A stretch of 64,000 nt of DNA from Metallyticus violacea (GCA_030762175.1 CM060833.1:71959501-72023500); one strand, 5' to 3'; positions 42,583 to 55,768 are shown, counted from the stretch's first letter. Program-made: numbers and translations. The notes: generated by a model not told the origin, from the letters alone.

Positions 42583-45500
42583 AATTTGTTAAATAGTACA
42601 AATCAAAATTTGGCTGTCCTTCTTTCTTGTTGTATTTCTCTCTTTTCTTTTTCGAAATGCTTTGAAAAAATGAGTAAAATAGGATGTGTAGTGACATGTT
42701 TTTGTTTCATCCGGGAATAAAACATAATCCTGTATGCACTTTCTATCTGATATTCTCCTCTTCCACACTTTGCCTTCGCGGCTGTCAATTTTATTTACCT
42801 TTTACTCAAGCTATCTACTTTATTCAGACTCCCATCAGCGCACTGAAAGTTCTTTCGCGGCCTGTTCTTTCCCCACCAACATCGTCTCTGCCTATTCACC
42901 GCCCCCTGAATGGAGCCATTGCTTATAAAGCTGCGGCCCTCTTATCCCAACGTCGCTGGATGGCAATGTATCATCATTTTAACACGTATAAAACTCAGTA
43001 TCGACTTTGCTGAAAAAATCGTGTTGGCGTCTATGTTCTCCAAAATAATACTTTTACATGTTAAGGTGTGATATAACTGAAATTAAGTGCACAATAAATA
43101 CACTGTCTTATATACGCCATGAGCAGTTATTGTGATATTAATAGAGAAAGCTCTCCCTCGATTATTTCTAAATTTGTCTAAATTTACAAAACTGTTAAAA
43201 TGTTGAAGTATTTTCAGAATTTCATATGTTTAAGGTAAGATTTATAGTCACGCGTGGTTATCGATGTCAGTACAAGCGTTTTACTGTTGGTGCCTCGCCA
43301 ACCGTCGGCGATGTTTCCGATCAGCAGCGGTTTACAGAACAAATGAATTCCTTTACTTCCGCCTCTTGTAGCTTCGAAATTGACGTGCGCTTTAATTAAG
43401 TATAATTTACGATTCTATAAATATGTTTTACACCCCAATAATTAGGAAAAGATATTCAACTGGAATTGCTTTATTTGGAGAAGTCGAGTTGAAGGACCAG
43501 CGCGAATTATTATTAGTGTTGTCGCTGATAATTATGTAATTAAGAATATGTTTTCTCAAATTATATCTTGAATATAATTAGCAAACCTCGTAGCTCCGAT
43601 TTCGTCGATTTTTAGGAATTTTTCATTCCCTATTATCTCCAATTTAATTTTAATATTACAATGCATTACAGATGCTTTACAGATGTGATTAAGACATGAG
43701 TTTTGTAGTTGTGTTATATTTCAGTGTGAGTAGTTATCTTTTTATTTTTAATAATCATATTGTTTTATATAATATTGTAATAATTTGTAATATTATAAAT
43801 ATTTTGGTAAAAACCTTTTCATCAATGCAGTTTTGTAATATAACAACTCGTGTTTCCTTTTTAATACAAACTTTATCAAGTAAAAACCTTTTAACTTCAA
43901 TTAAAGATTGAAAACTGTTATAATAATTTTAAAATAATATTAGGTATACGTATATTAAAGCTAAATAATTCAAATTTTGTCTTTCTTGTGAAATTTCACT
44001 TTTAGAAGTGATAGGACTTGCTTTTGCAATTTATTAAGATGTTTTCACGACCTCTTTCAGTCCTTTCTTCAGATAACTACTTTACTTTTATGTGCGGTGT
44101 TAAATAATTAAAACAAATGCCTGATGAGATACCTTCAAAATTTAAACCTATTGGCATTATTGACACTTGACCTGGGAAAGGCATATATACAAATAACGCG
44201 TTCTTTTTTATTACGTAATTTAAAATTGTATATAAAGAATTCTATAAATAAGTATATTATATATGTTTTCATAGCATAATTTATAAATTATTCGTATAAA
44301 AGTGTTGGTACTGATACAGACAAAATTCTTATTTTACAGAAAAAAGATGAAAGAAAAAAAAGTAACAATCAGTTCTTCACTTGTTGACGTCTTTTTGTTC
44401 AGTTTTAAAAAATGACATTATTATTCAATTTAGATATAGTTTCTTGAATTTTACGAGGGCAATTTTAAATATCTTTACTACTCAGTATTTCTCATAGTTA
44501 TTTCACTACAAAGGTAATTTCATAGTTACTCCCAATGTATGTTTGTAATAAAGTAAAACTGATTTAATATTGTTTCTGTGAATGTGTATTTAAATCAATG
44601 TTAAAACTCTGTCTTATTGCCAATCCATATTATTATACCATATTAATTAATGTTAATTTAAATGTTAATATAACATTTTAACTTTTTTCTTTTATTATTT
44701 GTTTTGTCGGTTTTTTTCTGTAATCACTGATAACTATTTCTTTATTGACAAAAATTAATTTATTGAAGGATAATATTGTCTATTTATTCTTACTTCTGTC
44801 TCATCTTCCCAGATCTGTTCGATGAATTAAGAACGAATAATATCCAATCTCACGTGTATGTCACTAGTTGATAACTGTACACAAACATTGCTTGCTTGGG
44901 AATCGGCAACATGAAATTTCATTTTAATACCTGCACATAACCTAAGTTCCTAAGGCAATTATGAAGGGACCAATGCATTTTTCATTTATTATTAATTACA
45001 CTGCCATAAGAAAAATGTATTAATATCTACCCGCCCTAAATGGGGGATGACAGAAAGTGTAAGCCCCTAGAAATTCTATCTTCATTTGCCAGGATTAGTT
45101 CATTAAATTCACTCTAAGGGTTGACATGACACATTTAACATTTATTTTCTAGAATAAGGTAAATGCTGTGAAGGAAATATCATGAATTCTCCTTTATTGT
45201 TCGCTCTGGTACGATTTCTTCTGGAAAATTAAATAGTTGCTGTTTAATATTTTTAAGAAGTACTTGCATCATTTATTAATACTTCCGGTATTCTTTAGCT
45301 GTAGTGTTCAGTTAACTTTTAGCTCAACTTGAATTAGCTACGTTCATAGACAGATAATTTAGAAGTACCCAAAATTAACACTAATTTATATTGACTACAC
45401 GGCTTAGCAAATAACAAATGACTCCTAAAACACATTATCAGGCTGGTCAGGCGTCATCAGGAATCAAATCACTGTCCTCGGAATGCCAACCTTAGAGTTT

Positions 45501-47440
45501 AACTTGAGCCAACTCGCTTGGTTGTTACAGTTATTCTGCATGTTCTAGGCATTATACCAGAGGAATTCTACATAGACAAGCTTAGGGTTACTATATGCTA
45601 ACTTTCCAAAAGTATTATTTTTATCATTATGTTATTATTAATTATTTTGAGAAAAATGGCAGGAAGATAGTCAGTGCTAAGAGGACCTGACTTTTTCTTG
45701 GAAATAGAGGAGGAAATGACCGATAAAATAAAAAAGAAAGAGTAAATGAAACAATTATATGTACATTTCATAGCTTTTGAAAACAAATTAATTTGGCACA
45801 TAATGACAAAATTAATGTACAAATGTCAAATTTGATGTTTAGGCAGCGCTAACTTTGCTGTATAATTCAAGTATTTTGAACTTTGAAATAAATAAATCAA
45901 TCAATCAAGAATGCTAACTGGAAACAATAAAAATTAAGATTCTGGGAAATACGGGGGATGCACTCGATGGATAAAAGAAAATTCAAAGCATTAGACATGA
46001 ACTTACTATTTTTAAATTCGTAAATAAATTAAAGGAATGCACTAATAATTGTAAAATCATGGCGAAAATATAAACGTCTCTTGAGATCGGAACAAGGTTT
46101 AAGTGAGGTTGATAATGATGATAATAAGAAAATAATTTTTTCAATGTGTTATTTATTGTCTCTTAACTGCATTTGTTTGTGGATTTAACGTGAATACTGT
46201 AGACGTCTGTAGTTATGAATGGAATGAAATAATGATTGCGCAAATGAGCTCGGAGTCCTTCAAAGTTGTCTGGCATTCGCCTTCCTGGGATAAGAAAAAA
46301 CTTCCAAAAAAAAAAATAATAATAATAACTTGCCCACACCGGGCTATCCGATGTGTGATTGTAAACGATATAATTAGACACGGAAGCGTCTAAACGAATG
46401 ACGTTTCAATAGTGTTTAAATAATCCATCTTTTTAAGATAGTAACCAGCCTGGCTAACACCGGTTTAAACTCAGAGCATGTAAGATTTCAAAGGTCGAAC
46501 AGATCTATTAATTAAACTTCTTAAATTAAAATCCATCTTAATCCAACATAGACTCTATTATATGTTTTCAAATTTGTTCAGTTTTTTTTTTTTTTTTTCC
46601 TTCTTCTCTGTATTGCAAACAAACAATATCTGCAACTGCATTTTGAACCGCCTCACTTCATTGGATCAGCTCATGCCTTTTGTTTAATAATGCGGCTTAG
46701 TAGAAATTCTTTTTTGGTTTCGCAGATCTGCATCTTATACCCGCACCGATGATTCTAAAGAAAGCATGTGCCTTGTTTTTGCTAGTTTTCAACCATTAGT
46801 AAGAGACGCTCTACACCAAGTCATGCAAGGTGTGGAAACCAGGAAGATTGCAAGTGTGTGAGCGGCCGTAGGGGTTTGTTTTATCTTCTCCATGCAAAAG
46901 ATAAGCAATGGACAATAGTGGACGATGATGGCAGAAATTATTCAGTTCTTTAGAGCAGAGACGTGACAAAACAAAGAAAAATGTTGCTGGAGGTGGAAAT
47001 GAACCTTTTGCGTGAGAGTTTTAACACCAAGAAGTAGCACGCTGACTGACGGTTTTTCTCTAACAGGTCAAATAGCAGTAGTGATGAATACACACTTGAG
47101 TAGCCACAAGAAACAAAAGTATTAACCATTTCAATAAATAAATAGCTGCTATTATCACACGGTGGCAGTAAAAGAAAACAAGCAAACATAATACGTAAAA
47201 CATGTTAATATTTTCTTCAAAATCAAATCATATCACTAATTTTAATGTAGTTTTTAAACTTCTTTAACTTTAGAGAATACTTATTATGTTACTACAGATA
47301 ATTTATTCTATTCTCTATACTTCTGCCCACCAAAAACATTGTTACTTTCTTTATTTCCTATCCTTGATTTTACTGTCATACTTTCTTCTATAAATATACG
47401 AGTTTGTCTAAACTTTGTGAATATTCGTCTAAGCCTCAAA
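42583..47440. other. AT-rich DNA, nothing firmly recognised
   Basis: At 45875-45909 AAATAAATAAATCAATCAATCAA resembles the 3' tail of a LINE, but no coding part is visible. A tRNA-promoter-like stretch on minus at 45450-45530 (GAGTTGGCTCAA and GATTTGATTCCTG) could be an old SINE head. An 18-base T-run lies near 46580. No open frame has a recognisable domain. Confidence 0.45.
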
Positions 47441-47662
47441 TACTGCATATTTTCTAAACGTTGCGGATAGTTGTTCCTTTTTAGTCTATTTCAACACGTT
47501 AATGTGCTATTTTTTTAAATTTAAGTTTTCAAGTGTTTTATTTGTTGTTTATACTGCATATTTTCTAAACGTTGCGGATAGTTGTTCCTTTTTAGTCTAT
47601 TTCAACACGTTAATGTGCTATTTTTTTAAATTTAAGTTTTCAAGTGTTTTATTTCTTGTTTA
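47441..47662. repeat. 111-bp tandem duplication, 110/111 identical
   Basis: Units 47441-47551 and 47552-47662 both begin TACTGCATATTTTCTAAACG. The only difference I find is G at 47544 against C at the same place in the second unit. 111 is a multiple of three, so the open frame at 47502-47927 shows part of a 37-residue repeat; I see no evidence that it is coding. The near-identity indicates a recent duplication or a recently homogenised array of two. Confidence 0.96.
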
Positions 47663-48520
47663 TTTCATCATTATGGCAGATTTATGGCATTCAGTTTTCT
47701 CTGCTCTTCCTCTAAAAATAACTACTGTGAAAATACGACACATAATTGTACGGAAATTAACAGGGGCTACACTCATGCACATAAAATCCTGTATAAAACG
47801 AAACAGAGTGAAAATAATTGTGCTAGAACACAAAAAGAGAGAAAATATTAATAACGTTATAATGAATGAAACAGTAACTATAATGATCATAATAAATGTT
47901 ACTATTATTATTGTTGTTGCAACCTAACACATAAGTTTGGTTCATTTAATAAGTTCTTATGAAATACACCGAACACATTCTGTGGCAATGCATTCTAGAG
48001 GCGAGCAATAGTTACGAAGAAAAATGAGCTTAGTTCGGTGCATTTGTAAGGACCTTTGAACTTTTTTTTACACTATCCCATGTCATTTCTATTTCTTTCA
48101 GTTGTGTATTTTTCTTTCTAATATTCTTATAACGAAATACAAAGTTTTCTACGTCTTTCGGGAACTTTCATTTACGTGTTCATCACGTTTAAAATTACTT
48201 GAGAAATCTATATGTTAATATTTATAACAATCTCCTGTTGAACTCTTCTCTGTCTTCTCTATTTAGGAAAAATTCTATTCTTTATCTATAAAACATTACA
48301 AAGTTACTTTTCTTGCCATTTATTTTTATGCCCAATTAAGAATTTCGTTTAGATTACTATTAATATAAGTTAATCTCTATCATTCCCAAACTTTTATAGA
48401 CATGGGAAACATCTTCAAATAAATGTATTGTCCAACATGATAATAAAAAGTAATTCATTCATAAAGACAAGAAAAACAGTGGCCCAAAAAAATTAACCGG
48501 AGACAATAATTTGATATAGG
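47663..48520. other. AT-rich DNA, nothing recognised
   Basis: No gene or repeat family is recognised. Confidence 0.5.
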
Positions 48521-48532
48521 AATTTTTGAGTA

Positions 48533-48574
48533 GTGTTTAACGCCCGTTTTTAGTACTTAGGCACCACAAGCGGT
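48533..48574 (-). mobile_element. SINE-B copy 7, collapsed to about 42 bp
   Basis: Only the 3' end of SINE-B (GTGTTTAACGCCCG on plus, through CACCACAAGCGGT) is present. It stops exactly at the inner GCGGT that resembles the GGCGGT at the SINE's outer 5' terminus. AATTTT occurs on both sides (48521-48526, 48575-48580). This suggests deletion between the two short GGCGGT repeats of a full copy. Confidence 0.72.
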
Positions 48575-48580
48575 AATTTT

Positions 48581-49939
48581 ATATAGCAATAAATATTACA
48601 GAGCTATAAATTAACAAATAAATTTAAATTAAATGCTAATAAGTCAGTATTGAAGTAAAAAGTAAATATTTGCCATAGGATTTTTTAAAACCTCCTTCAC
48701 GAGCGAGAAAGCCCCAATTTTCAGCATCTGAGTTTTCAAGGTTTAGTGCTATAAAAATTTATAAACTCTCAAATTATTCATAAGAGATACATCACTGAAA
48801 AACAATTTACTGATATTGTGTAGCTTAGTCCAGTAGAAGGAACCTTCTATCTGATCTGTGATCTAAGGGATAAGGCTTTCGAAGATCGTTATTTATTTAT
48901 TTTTGTTTTATGTTGAAATATTCTCATACATAACATAAAAAATAATCAATGTGTCTAGATCTCAATAGTAATGGTCCGCTTTTGCTTCACGCCACATTCA
49001 TATCGACTGCGCCAAAAAGATATGCTCTGTAGCTTCCGTCCTTTATTGCGTGGTTTCATTTTATTAGTCATTGCCGTAGTAACCCATTACACACTTTATG
49101 CCGTAACTTTGAAATTTGAACAGCGAGACCATGCATCCCCTAACTCAAGTTACTTGTTTAATACCCCTTGCACATTCTAAAGTTACTGTGGTGTAGTTCA
49201 TTAACATTCTGTATATAAATATAACTTTGCATTTTCACCATTTCACAATAATAACTAAAAGGAGGCACCAGTTATGAGCGAAAAAGAAAATACTTTTTTC
49301 ATAACATACTATGGTTGTTATGCATTTAATTTACAATCAATTTTAATCATTCTTGATGTTAATCTCCATTGCATTCTTTCCAGTATTCCAGTGAAATGGC
49401 CACAAGTGAATGCGGTTTATTGAAACGGAAATGGACAAGGACGCCAGAACATAGGCTGTGGATGTGCTTGCATGATTAATTTTAATTAAAAAGTATGGCA
49501 GACAATTTTAAGTGATAAATATAATATTTAACTATCTCAAAATATTTAATATTTTAATTGACATATTATCAATCTTCAGCTTCAAGATAAATAATTTAAG
49601 TATAAATAAAATATTCATTATTGTATAATATGACTTGAATAGTGTGTTCTTTAACTAAATTTTGAGTGAATGATGCTTTAATTTATTTTGTGTACATTAC
49701 AACTAATATATCAAAAATCAAAACATTCACTATCCTAACAAGTATTTAGCATACAGGATTCCCTTATAAACGTATTCTCCATATAACTAAACCATAATTA
49801 AAGAATTCGTTAAGAGAACAGTTCCATTATAGAGCATAATAAGCGTAAATCTGGCTGAAAGCCTACACATAATTACAATAAAGGTCTTACACAAGGTAGT
49901 GAAAAGATAAATATAACGAAAAGTTTATCCATGCAATAA
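48581..49939. other. AT-rich DNA, nothing recognised
   Basis: No gene or repeat family is recognised. Confidence 0.5.
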
Positions 49940-50515
49940 ATAATTAATTAGTTACCCAGGTCGCTACTCTCATTGCAGAAAATGAGGCAGGTCCCAAATT
50001 TAACAAATTTCCAATAAGAAATCTTAGCTGTAGACAACTAGAGCATTAAATAACAGAATATAAAATTTTAAATTACTTTGGTCTTTCTGGAATTAAACGT
50101 GTTTTATATATCTAGGAGGTAATCTGATTTTGTTTCTTTCCAACAATTTTTCTATTTTTTATGCTCTAAGATTTTGATATTCAATACGTGCCACTCTTAA
50201 TTTTGAGTTGACGATAATGCAATCAGCCGTAGTCTTGAATAAGCGGAAACAAAAATTAAACAATGGAATGTTTGCTGAAATAAAATTGGGGAAACTCATA
50301 GCCAATCGAACCTTACAGCAAATTGAAGATCTAAAGTATGTGATACAACATCCACCACATTATCCAGTTCCGGTACCTTTTTGACTCTTGAAAGATATGG
50401 CATATGTGAATAACTTACCTAGTGGTAAGAGAAGAAAGGAATATCTCGTAAATTCGAGAGGAAGGCAAGGTTCCTAACGGAGCAGGAACTCTCACAAACT
50501 TAGCCGAGTAACGAT
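49940..50515 (-). repeat. Dispersed repeat F, copy 2
   Basis: Reverse-orientation partner of the repeat at 30139-30478. On minus, module 1 (50421-50515) has CTCGGCTAAGTTTGTGAGAG and CCTTCCTCTCGAATTTACGA; module 2 (49940-49985) has GACCTGGGTAACTAATTAAT. The spacing between modules is about 435 bases here, against about 190 in the other copy. Module 1 also lies in the loop of an inverted repeat (50347-50683). Confidence 0.65.
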
Positions 50516-50683
50516 ATACCTGTATATCACTACTGAAAACGTAATTGAAGAAATGTTTTCCTTTAATAAACATCTGAGCTATTACTCGACTCTTTTCTTT
50601 CTTTAATAGGTTAAAGATATTCCCACATACCACAACTTTCAAGAGCCAAAAAGTATCAGACCTGCAGAATATGGTGGATGTTA
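50347..50683. repeat. Imperfect inverted repeat, about 67-base arms
   Basis: The left arm (50347-50413) starts AACATCCACCACATTATCC. The reverse complement of the right arm (50616-50683) starts AACATCCACCATATTCTGC. Both continue with TTTTTG(A/G)CTCTTGAAAG. About 200 bases separate the arms. This may be a foldback or MITE-like element carrying repeat F sequence, or an inverted local duplication. Confidence 0.75.
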
Positions 50684-50691
50684 TGTCAATC

Positions 50692-52019
50692 ATACCATAT
50701 TTCCTCAATTTTCTGTAAGGTCTATTTGGCTACGAACTTTCCCGATTTTATTCCATCAACACATTGCATTCCTTCTCTCATTATGACTTTAGTTTGTGTT
50801 TACTTCATCTTAATGACTGATCACGATTCTGGATTACGTCTGCCAGCTCTAATGGATATCTTCCTCCATTGCGTGTTCAATTCTCAACTTGGGCAAGAGC
50901 TTGTTGTTTATATAGAGACGAACACCCTGTCAAGTTTTTGACATCGTAAGATTCTTTCCACCTGCATATGAGCTAGCGAACTTTAGTAGTGGTTCTCAAC
51001 TCTCTTCGGCCCACTTCTTGTCCTTATGCTTATGTTCATAGTCTCTCTTTGCGCAAATTGACTCTTATATTGCACAAAACTGTAACTAATATATTTCTAG
51101 TGAATGTAGGTTTTATCTTTAAACTCTATTCTAATTTGTTTCGTTTAAAATTTTCTAGAAATGTGATATACATTGCATATTCGACAATGAGTACTAATTT
51201 CAGTACTAATTTGAGCAGTGCTATCTTTAAATCTAATATTCTAAAATATATTATATCAGTATGAATACATATATATTTTACTTCTAACAAAGATATCCAC
51301 TTAGTTGACTCGTATAAGTGGAGAAATAAATGAAGGTAAAGTTAGAAAATACGTCGATCGAAAGCTACAACTTGGACAAATTATTTTTTTACAGTTGTGT
51401 TTATTTTTATTCTTAGCGACGTTGTTAATGTGTGTTTTAAGTTTACTATGCCACATGGAGTATTCTGTACAAATCAAGTTCCGTTCCTAGGGAGTGCTAT
51501 CAATGAATTTCGCACATTTTAGCGCATTCCAAAGTTATACGAATCAAGCTCTTTAAAATAGTAAATCAAATGCTTTATCGCAAGTATTATTTTATTTCGC
51601 GCTATATAAACTAATTCAGTTGCAAATATTTTGTAATATTTATGCATATTGCTATTTAAAATTAGAAGAAAATACGGTATCAATCTAACATTCACGATTT
51701 CCATTTGCAAACCTTTAAATTGATTTTTGCCCAACCAAATATTTGTTACAGGCTTAAAATTAAATGCAAGTAAATTAAATTTTATTTTGTTTTACTGTAA
51801 GCGTGTAGGTACAATGAAGTTATACCTGTTATAGGCTGACATAGCGCCTCTGCGCATTGAGAGAAGTCAGTCGTTAAGGCCTTATGGTGTATATGCAACT
51901 ATCCGCTCCGGAAGACAGCTTTTATGTTGTGTTCGTGTGTTACTCGGTACTTTCGATATATGTAAAGTGTGTGCTAATTGTTCTTCATTAGTTACGTGAC
52001 TACATAAATATAGTCTTGT
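50692..52019. other. AT-rich DNA, nothing recognised
   Basis: Open frames at 50678-50941 and 50989-51264 are hydrophobic AT-rich readings with no recognisable domain. Confidence 0.45.
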
Positions 52020-52265
52020 AGAACGGGTGTTTATGTAGGATACATACGTGAAAACGGATTCTTGCAGAGAAGTGATAAGGCTATTCGCAACAAAATGTCC
52101 TGACAATCCTGTTTCAGGTAGAGAAACAGTTCACAACTTGTTACAAAGATACGATAGACAGGATCTCTCGTTGACAAAAGATGTGTTCCGAACCGCCTTG
52201 TTCTTATGGAAGAAAAGTTAGATAAAATCAGGAATTTTCTGCAACGTATTACCATTGAGGGGCAT
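52020..52265 (+). mobile_element. Transposase N-terminal (helix-turn-helix) fragment
   Basis: Plus-strand pieces read SDKAIRNKMS, then NPVSGRETVHNLL, TGSLVDKRCVPNRLVL and MEEKLDKIRNFL, across frame changes. This order resembles the N-terminal helix-turn-helix region of insect mariner-type transposases: F-x-x-x-x-P-x-x-P-V-x-x-R-x-T-I-x-x-L-V-x-K-F, then T-G-S-V-x-D-K, then V-L-T-E-E-K-L-D-x-I. No catalytic block follows, since the next 300 bases are unreadable. It may belong to the same broad family as the fragment at 40793-41290, but no overlap allows a test. Confidence 0.6.
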
Positions 52266-55200
52266 CATTTTCAGCATCTCTTTTAACGCAAAGTTATGTT
52301 CTTATAATCAGTTTTAAATACAGCATTATATCATGCTTTTACCAATAGTATAAATACTAAAATAAAATTAATACACTCGGCGACTCTTCTTCGCTCTCGG
52401 GCGATCTCCAACTCAAATAACCTTGCTGTACACTCTAGGATCTTTATGTATAAATATTTGTTCTTCACTAAATATTTTAAGAGCGCTTATGTTATCAGTA
52501 AATAATACAACAGAATAAAACAATTGTTGTATTAAGAATTACTTTCATTCGATCGCGTTATATTTTGTATTGACGTAACATTTCATATATTCTCAGTTGC
52601 TATATATGGTGTTTCAGCCTCATTATTTTAATAGGTTGTATTACTGTATATAATCACTGATTAAAAATAAAACCCTGTCACGAATTTCATGTTGTAGCTA
52701 CATGAATAATGCAAACGTTATCTATCACAGTAATACACCAGCCTTTAGCGTTATCTATAGGCAAACGCGCGTAAAACGTATTTATTAATGGCTCTCAAAA
52801 GCTTTTCCCATCCGCTTGGACACTGAACGCCGTCCTTAAGCACTGCTCAAATACACAATTACATTCTGACATTCAAACCAAACATCAAATCATGAATTAT
52901 GTGTATTGTAGTATCATTTCGAAGCAATCTGTACACGAAGAGTACATAAGAGATAAGATAAGAACTAGAGTGTGCTCAAATGGGATACAAAAGACTGTCC
53001 TTATGAAAAACAGAGAACTAAGGTTTTGATATTGCTTTTCTAACCATATGAAAGGTTTATGGATGTTATTTAGAATAACATAGTTTATTCGTTTCAAAGT
53101 TTTATTATGGATATATTGGACTATTTCAAATTAAAAATATTCAATAAGTACTAGGTAACAGTAGGTACTAATGTACTTATATAAAATAATTAATATTAAT
53201 ATTTAAAATAGTTTGTATTGCAAACATTATGGTTCAAAGAACCATAGCTAAGCTAAAATTACTCATTAAACAATATCCGATTTTATCACAAGTAATATCA
53301 CAAGAGGGTTTGAGATTGCCGATAAATTCACGAACGTGGTGAGTATAAATATTTGAAATTCGCGCACAGAATATTAACAACTGTATAAAATGTTATACTT
53401 GCTTAATATCTACCTATTCAGAAGCCGTGGGAGAGAAATAGATGAAAGTCGACTATTTCAGTCGCTACCGTTCGATTTACTAATACCCACTGAGAAAAAC
53501 AAAACACACATAACAATTTAGCATTCTAAACGATTTTATTAAAATTAATTGTGCTAAAACAGATACTGGTACATAATTTACAAAATGATTTCAGACCATT
53601 TGCCTGAATACGCAAAAACAATTGCTTAAGTGAATACACATTAAACTAGTTAAATTTACAATTACTGAAAAGATTTAAAAGTGGCCAGGATTGGCTAAAC
53701 TGACCACAAGACAAATGCGTTTTGTGTCATTAAATGGATTTGATAAAACTTCACTTTCATTGTGATATCGCTGTGATTGGTCAAAATTTTGTTTGATTTC
53801 ATTGGTCGATTTTATGATGATGTCACATAAATGAAATGGTCAATATAATGGTAAGTAATATTTTAACAGCGTTCAAGAGCATATCCTCTGCAAGACCCTC
53901 CATTTATGAAAAGCTGTTTAATCTTGTTGGATAATTAAGTCCGTGCATAAAACCTAATCATGTTTAAAATGATATAGGATTGAATTTATGAGTTTGAAAA
54001 CAACTGACAAGCAAGATTCGTCGATATCCAAGCATGATGGGTAAAGCGTTCCGAATCCAACCTGAAAGTAAAATCATGATCTATGACCTACAGTCATCAG
54101 TATTATGTCTTGAGAGATTTAACATTTTATTCCAGAAGAAAGTAAATTTTATCGTTATAACGGCAAGCATGCAGTTGTGGGAATATGTTTTAAAACAAAT
54201 TGGGAACATCAGAATAAGAGTACAGTGAGGCAGTGCTAGACCTCAAACTTACATCCATAATTTGGCCCGGGTACCCTTAGGTAGGTTCCTCGCATGGATG
54301 CTGTCCAGAAATGTGTTAATCAGAGCTGTTGGTGGACTTTATACAAAAGGGGAATTTGCCGGTGAAAAATGTACATAGAACGCCTTGAGAATTTGGTATA
54401 AAATATCACAAAGTAACACAATTACATAATAAATTTGTCCTATCTATAGCTGTATCTAAAATAGAATAAAAAGAGATCTTAATAAATTATAAAGTGGCAT
54501 ATTATTCCGTCACTTTTTCTTCCTTTCTCTCTCTCTCGCTCTCTTCCTCTCTGCAATTAAAATGTAAACGCTGCATTTTACTGTAACGTTAAATTTAAAA
54601 ATATTTTTGTTTATTGCTTTTAAATGTTAACTTTTTTCCATGACAGTACGTATAGTTGCAATTAGTTCAATTAAAGGAAGTACCTAAGGCGAGTCTTTAA
54701 AACTCGTGTACCTAAAGAAATATGACCCAACACTTTTGGTTTACGCCCGAAAAGGATTGCCATTTTTAATGCACAAATTTCAATCATTAAGAAGTTAACG
54801 GTTTGCCTAGATGTTTCGTAAGTATTAGAAACAAATTTAACATGATATTCGCATTTTAGTTGTGTATTATTTTCTAGTTACGTATGTAGTACTCAATTGT
54901 TTCAAGCACCTGAATCACTTGTCTTTAGTCTTGTAGGCTATGATTCCTTGATTGATTATTAATTTATAAATAGCCACTTCATAAACTGATACAATTTTAT
55001 TGATTTATACATTTTTTGGATTTCTTTACCATCAAACCTGTTAGAACGAATTTCGATGATCGTTTAATCTTCCATTTCGAATGACTGACATTCAGACATT
55101 GTAGAAATGATTTACACTTTTTATCGAAATTTGTGCATCCAGATGAAGTATTCAACTTTTCCTAACAGCTTTGTTGATTTTGATCAGTTTAGAGAATCAT

Positions 55201-55678
55201 GACAACGTGATCTGGAATATCTGTGATTTCGTGGATACTTAGTTCTTAATGATTCCGAGTTTTAAAATCACAAACTAACGGCCTTCTAGATGATGGCCGG
55301 TTTAGAAGGCCATGAAATCGTAATTTGACAGCCTGTCCTCTTGAAATAATCATGTAATGTAGCTTTGATGCTGTAATAGACAAATCACTGAATGATACAC
55401 CTTCCTAAAGTTGTTTTATAAGGCTGTCTTGCTTCTTAAATTCACACTCGTCCAAAAATTGACCCTTTAGGAACTTTTATTGAAATAACTATTATTCTCG
55501 AGACTATTTATTAAATATCATATTTTAAATTAAATTTTAATGTTTATATTAATCTTATATAGTGTCGTCAGTAGTTTCTGTTATTATCAAATAATACCTA
55601 ATAATTATAATACTGAAAGCTGCAATAACAGGCATTAGTCTATGTCATCAAATGATAAGGGTGATTTGTTGTTGACAT

Positions 55679-55679
<1 letters not shown>
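52266..55679. other. AT-rich DNA, nothing firmly recognised
   Basis: Three ATTGG motifs (near 53690, 53776 and 53802) and a TGATGTCA motif (53817) cluster within about 140 bases. A pyrimidine-rich CT tract lies at 54510-54553. No coding sequence is recognised. Confidence 0.45.

Positions 55680-55767
<88 letters not shown>
55680..55767. repeat. Microsatellite palindrome (AAT)n(ATT)n
   Basis: About 12 AAT units run directly into about 17 ATT units. These are complementary, so the tract can fold into a long AT-only hairpin. The open frame reading poly-Asn then poly-Tyr (55642-55944) is a product of it. Confidence 0.97.

Positions 55768-55768
<1 letters not shown>

Noticed and set aside
45440..45535. 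Additional old tRNA-derived SINE head on minus
   Set aside because: Only weak A-box and B-box-like strings, with no body match to families A-E.
47502..47927. 141-codon open frame with a partial 37-residue repeat
   Set aside because: The repeat follows from the 111-bp DNA duplication. Composition is AT-driven (F, Y, I, N, K) with no domain and no splice or promoter support.
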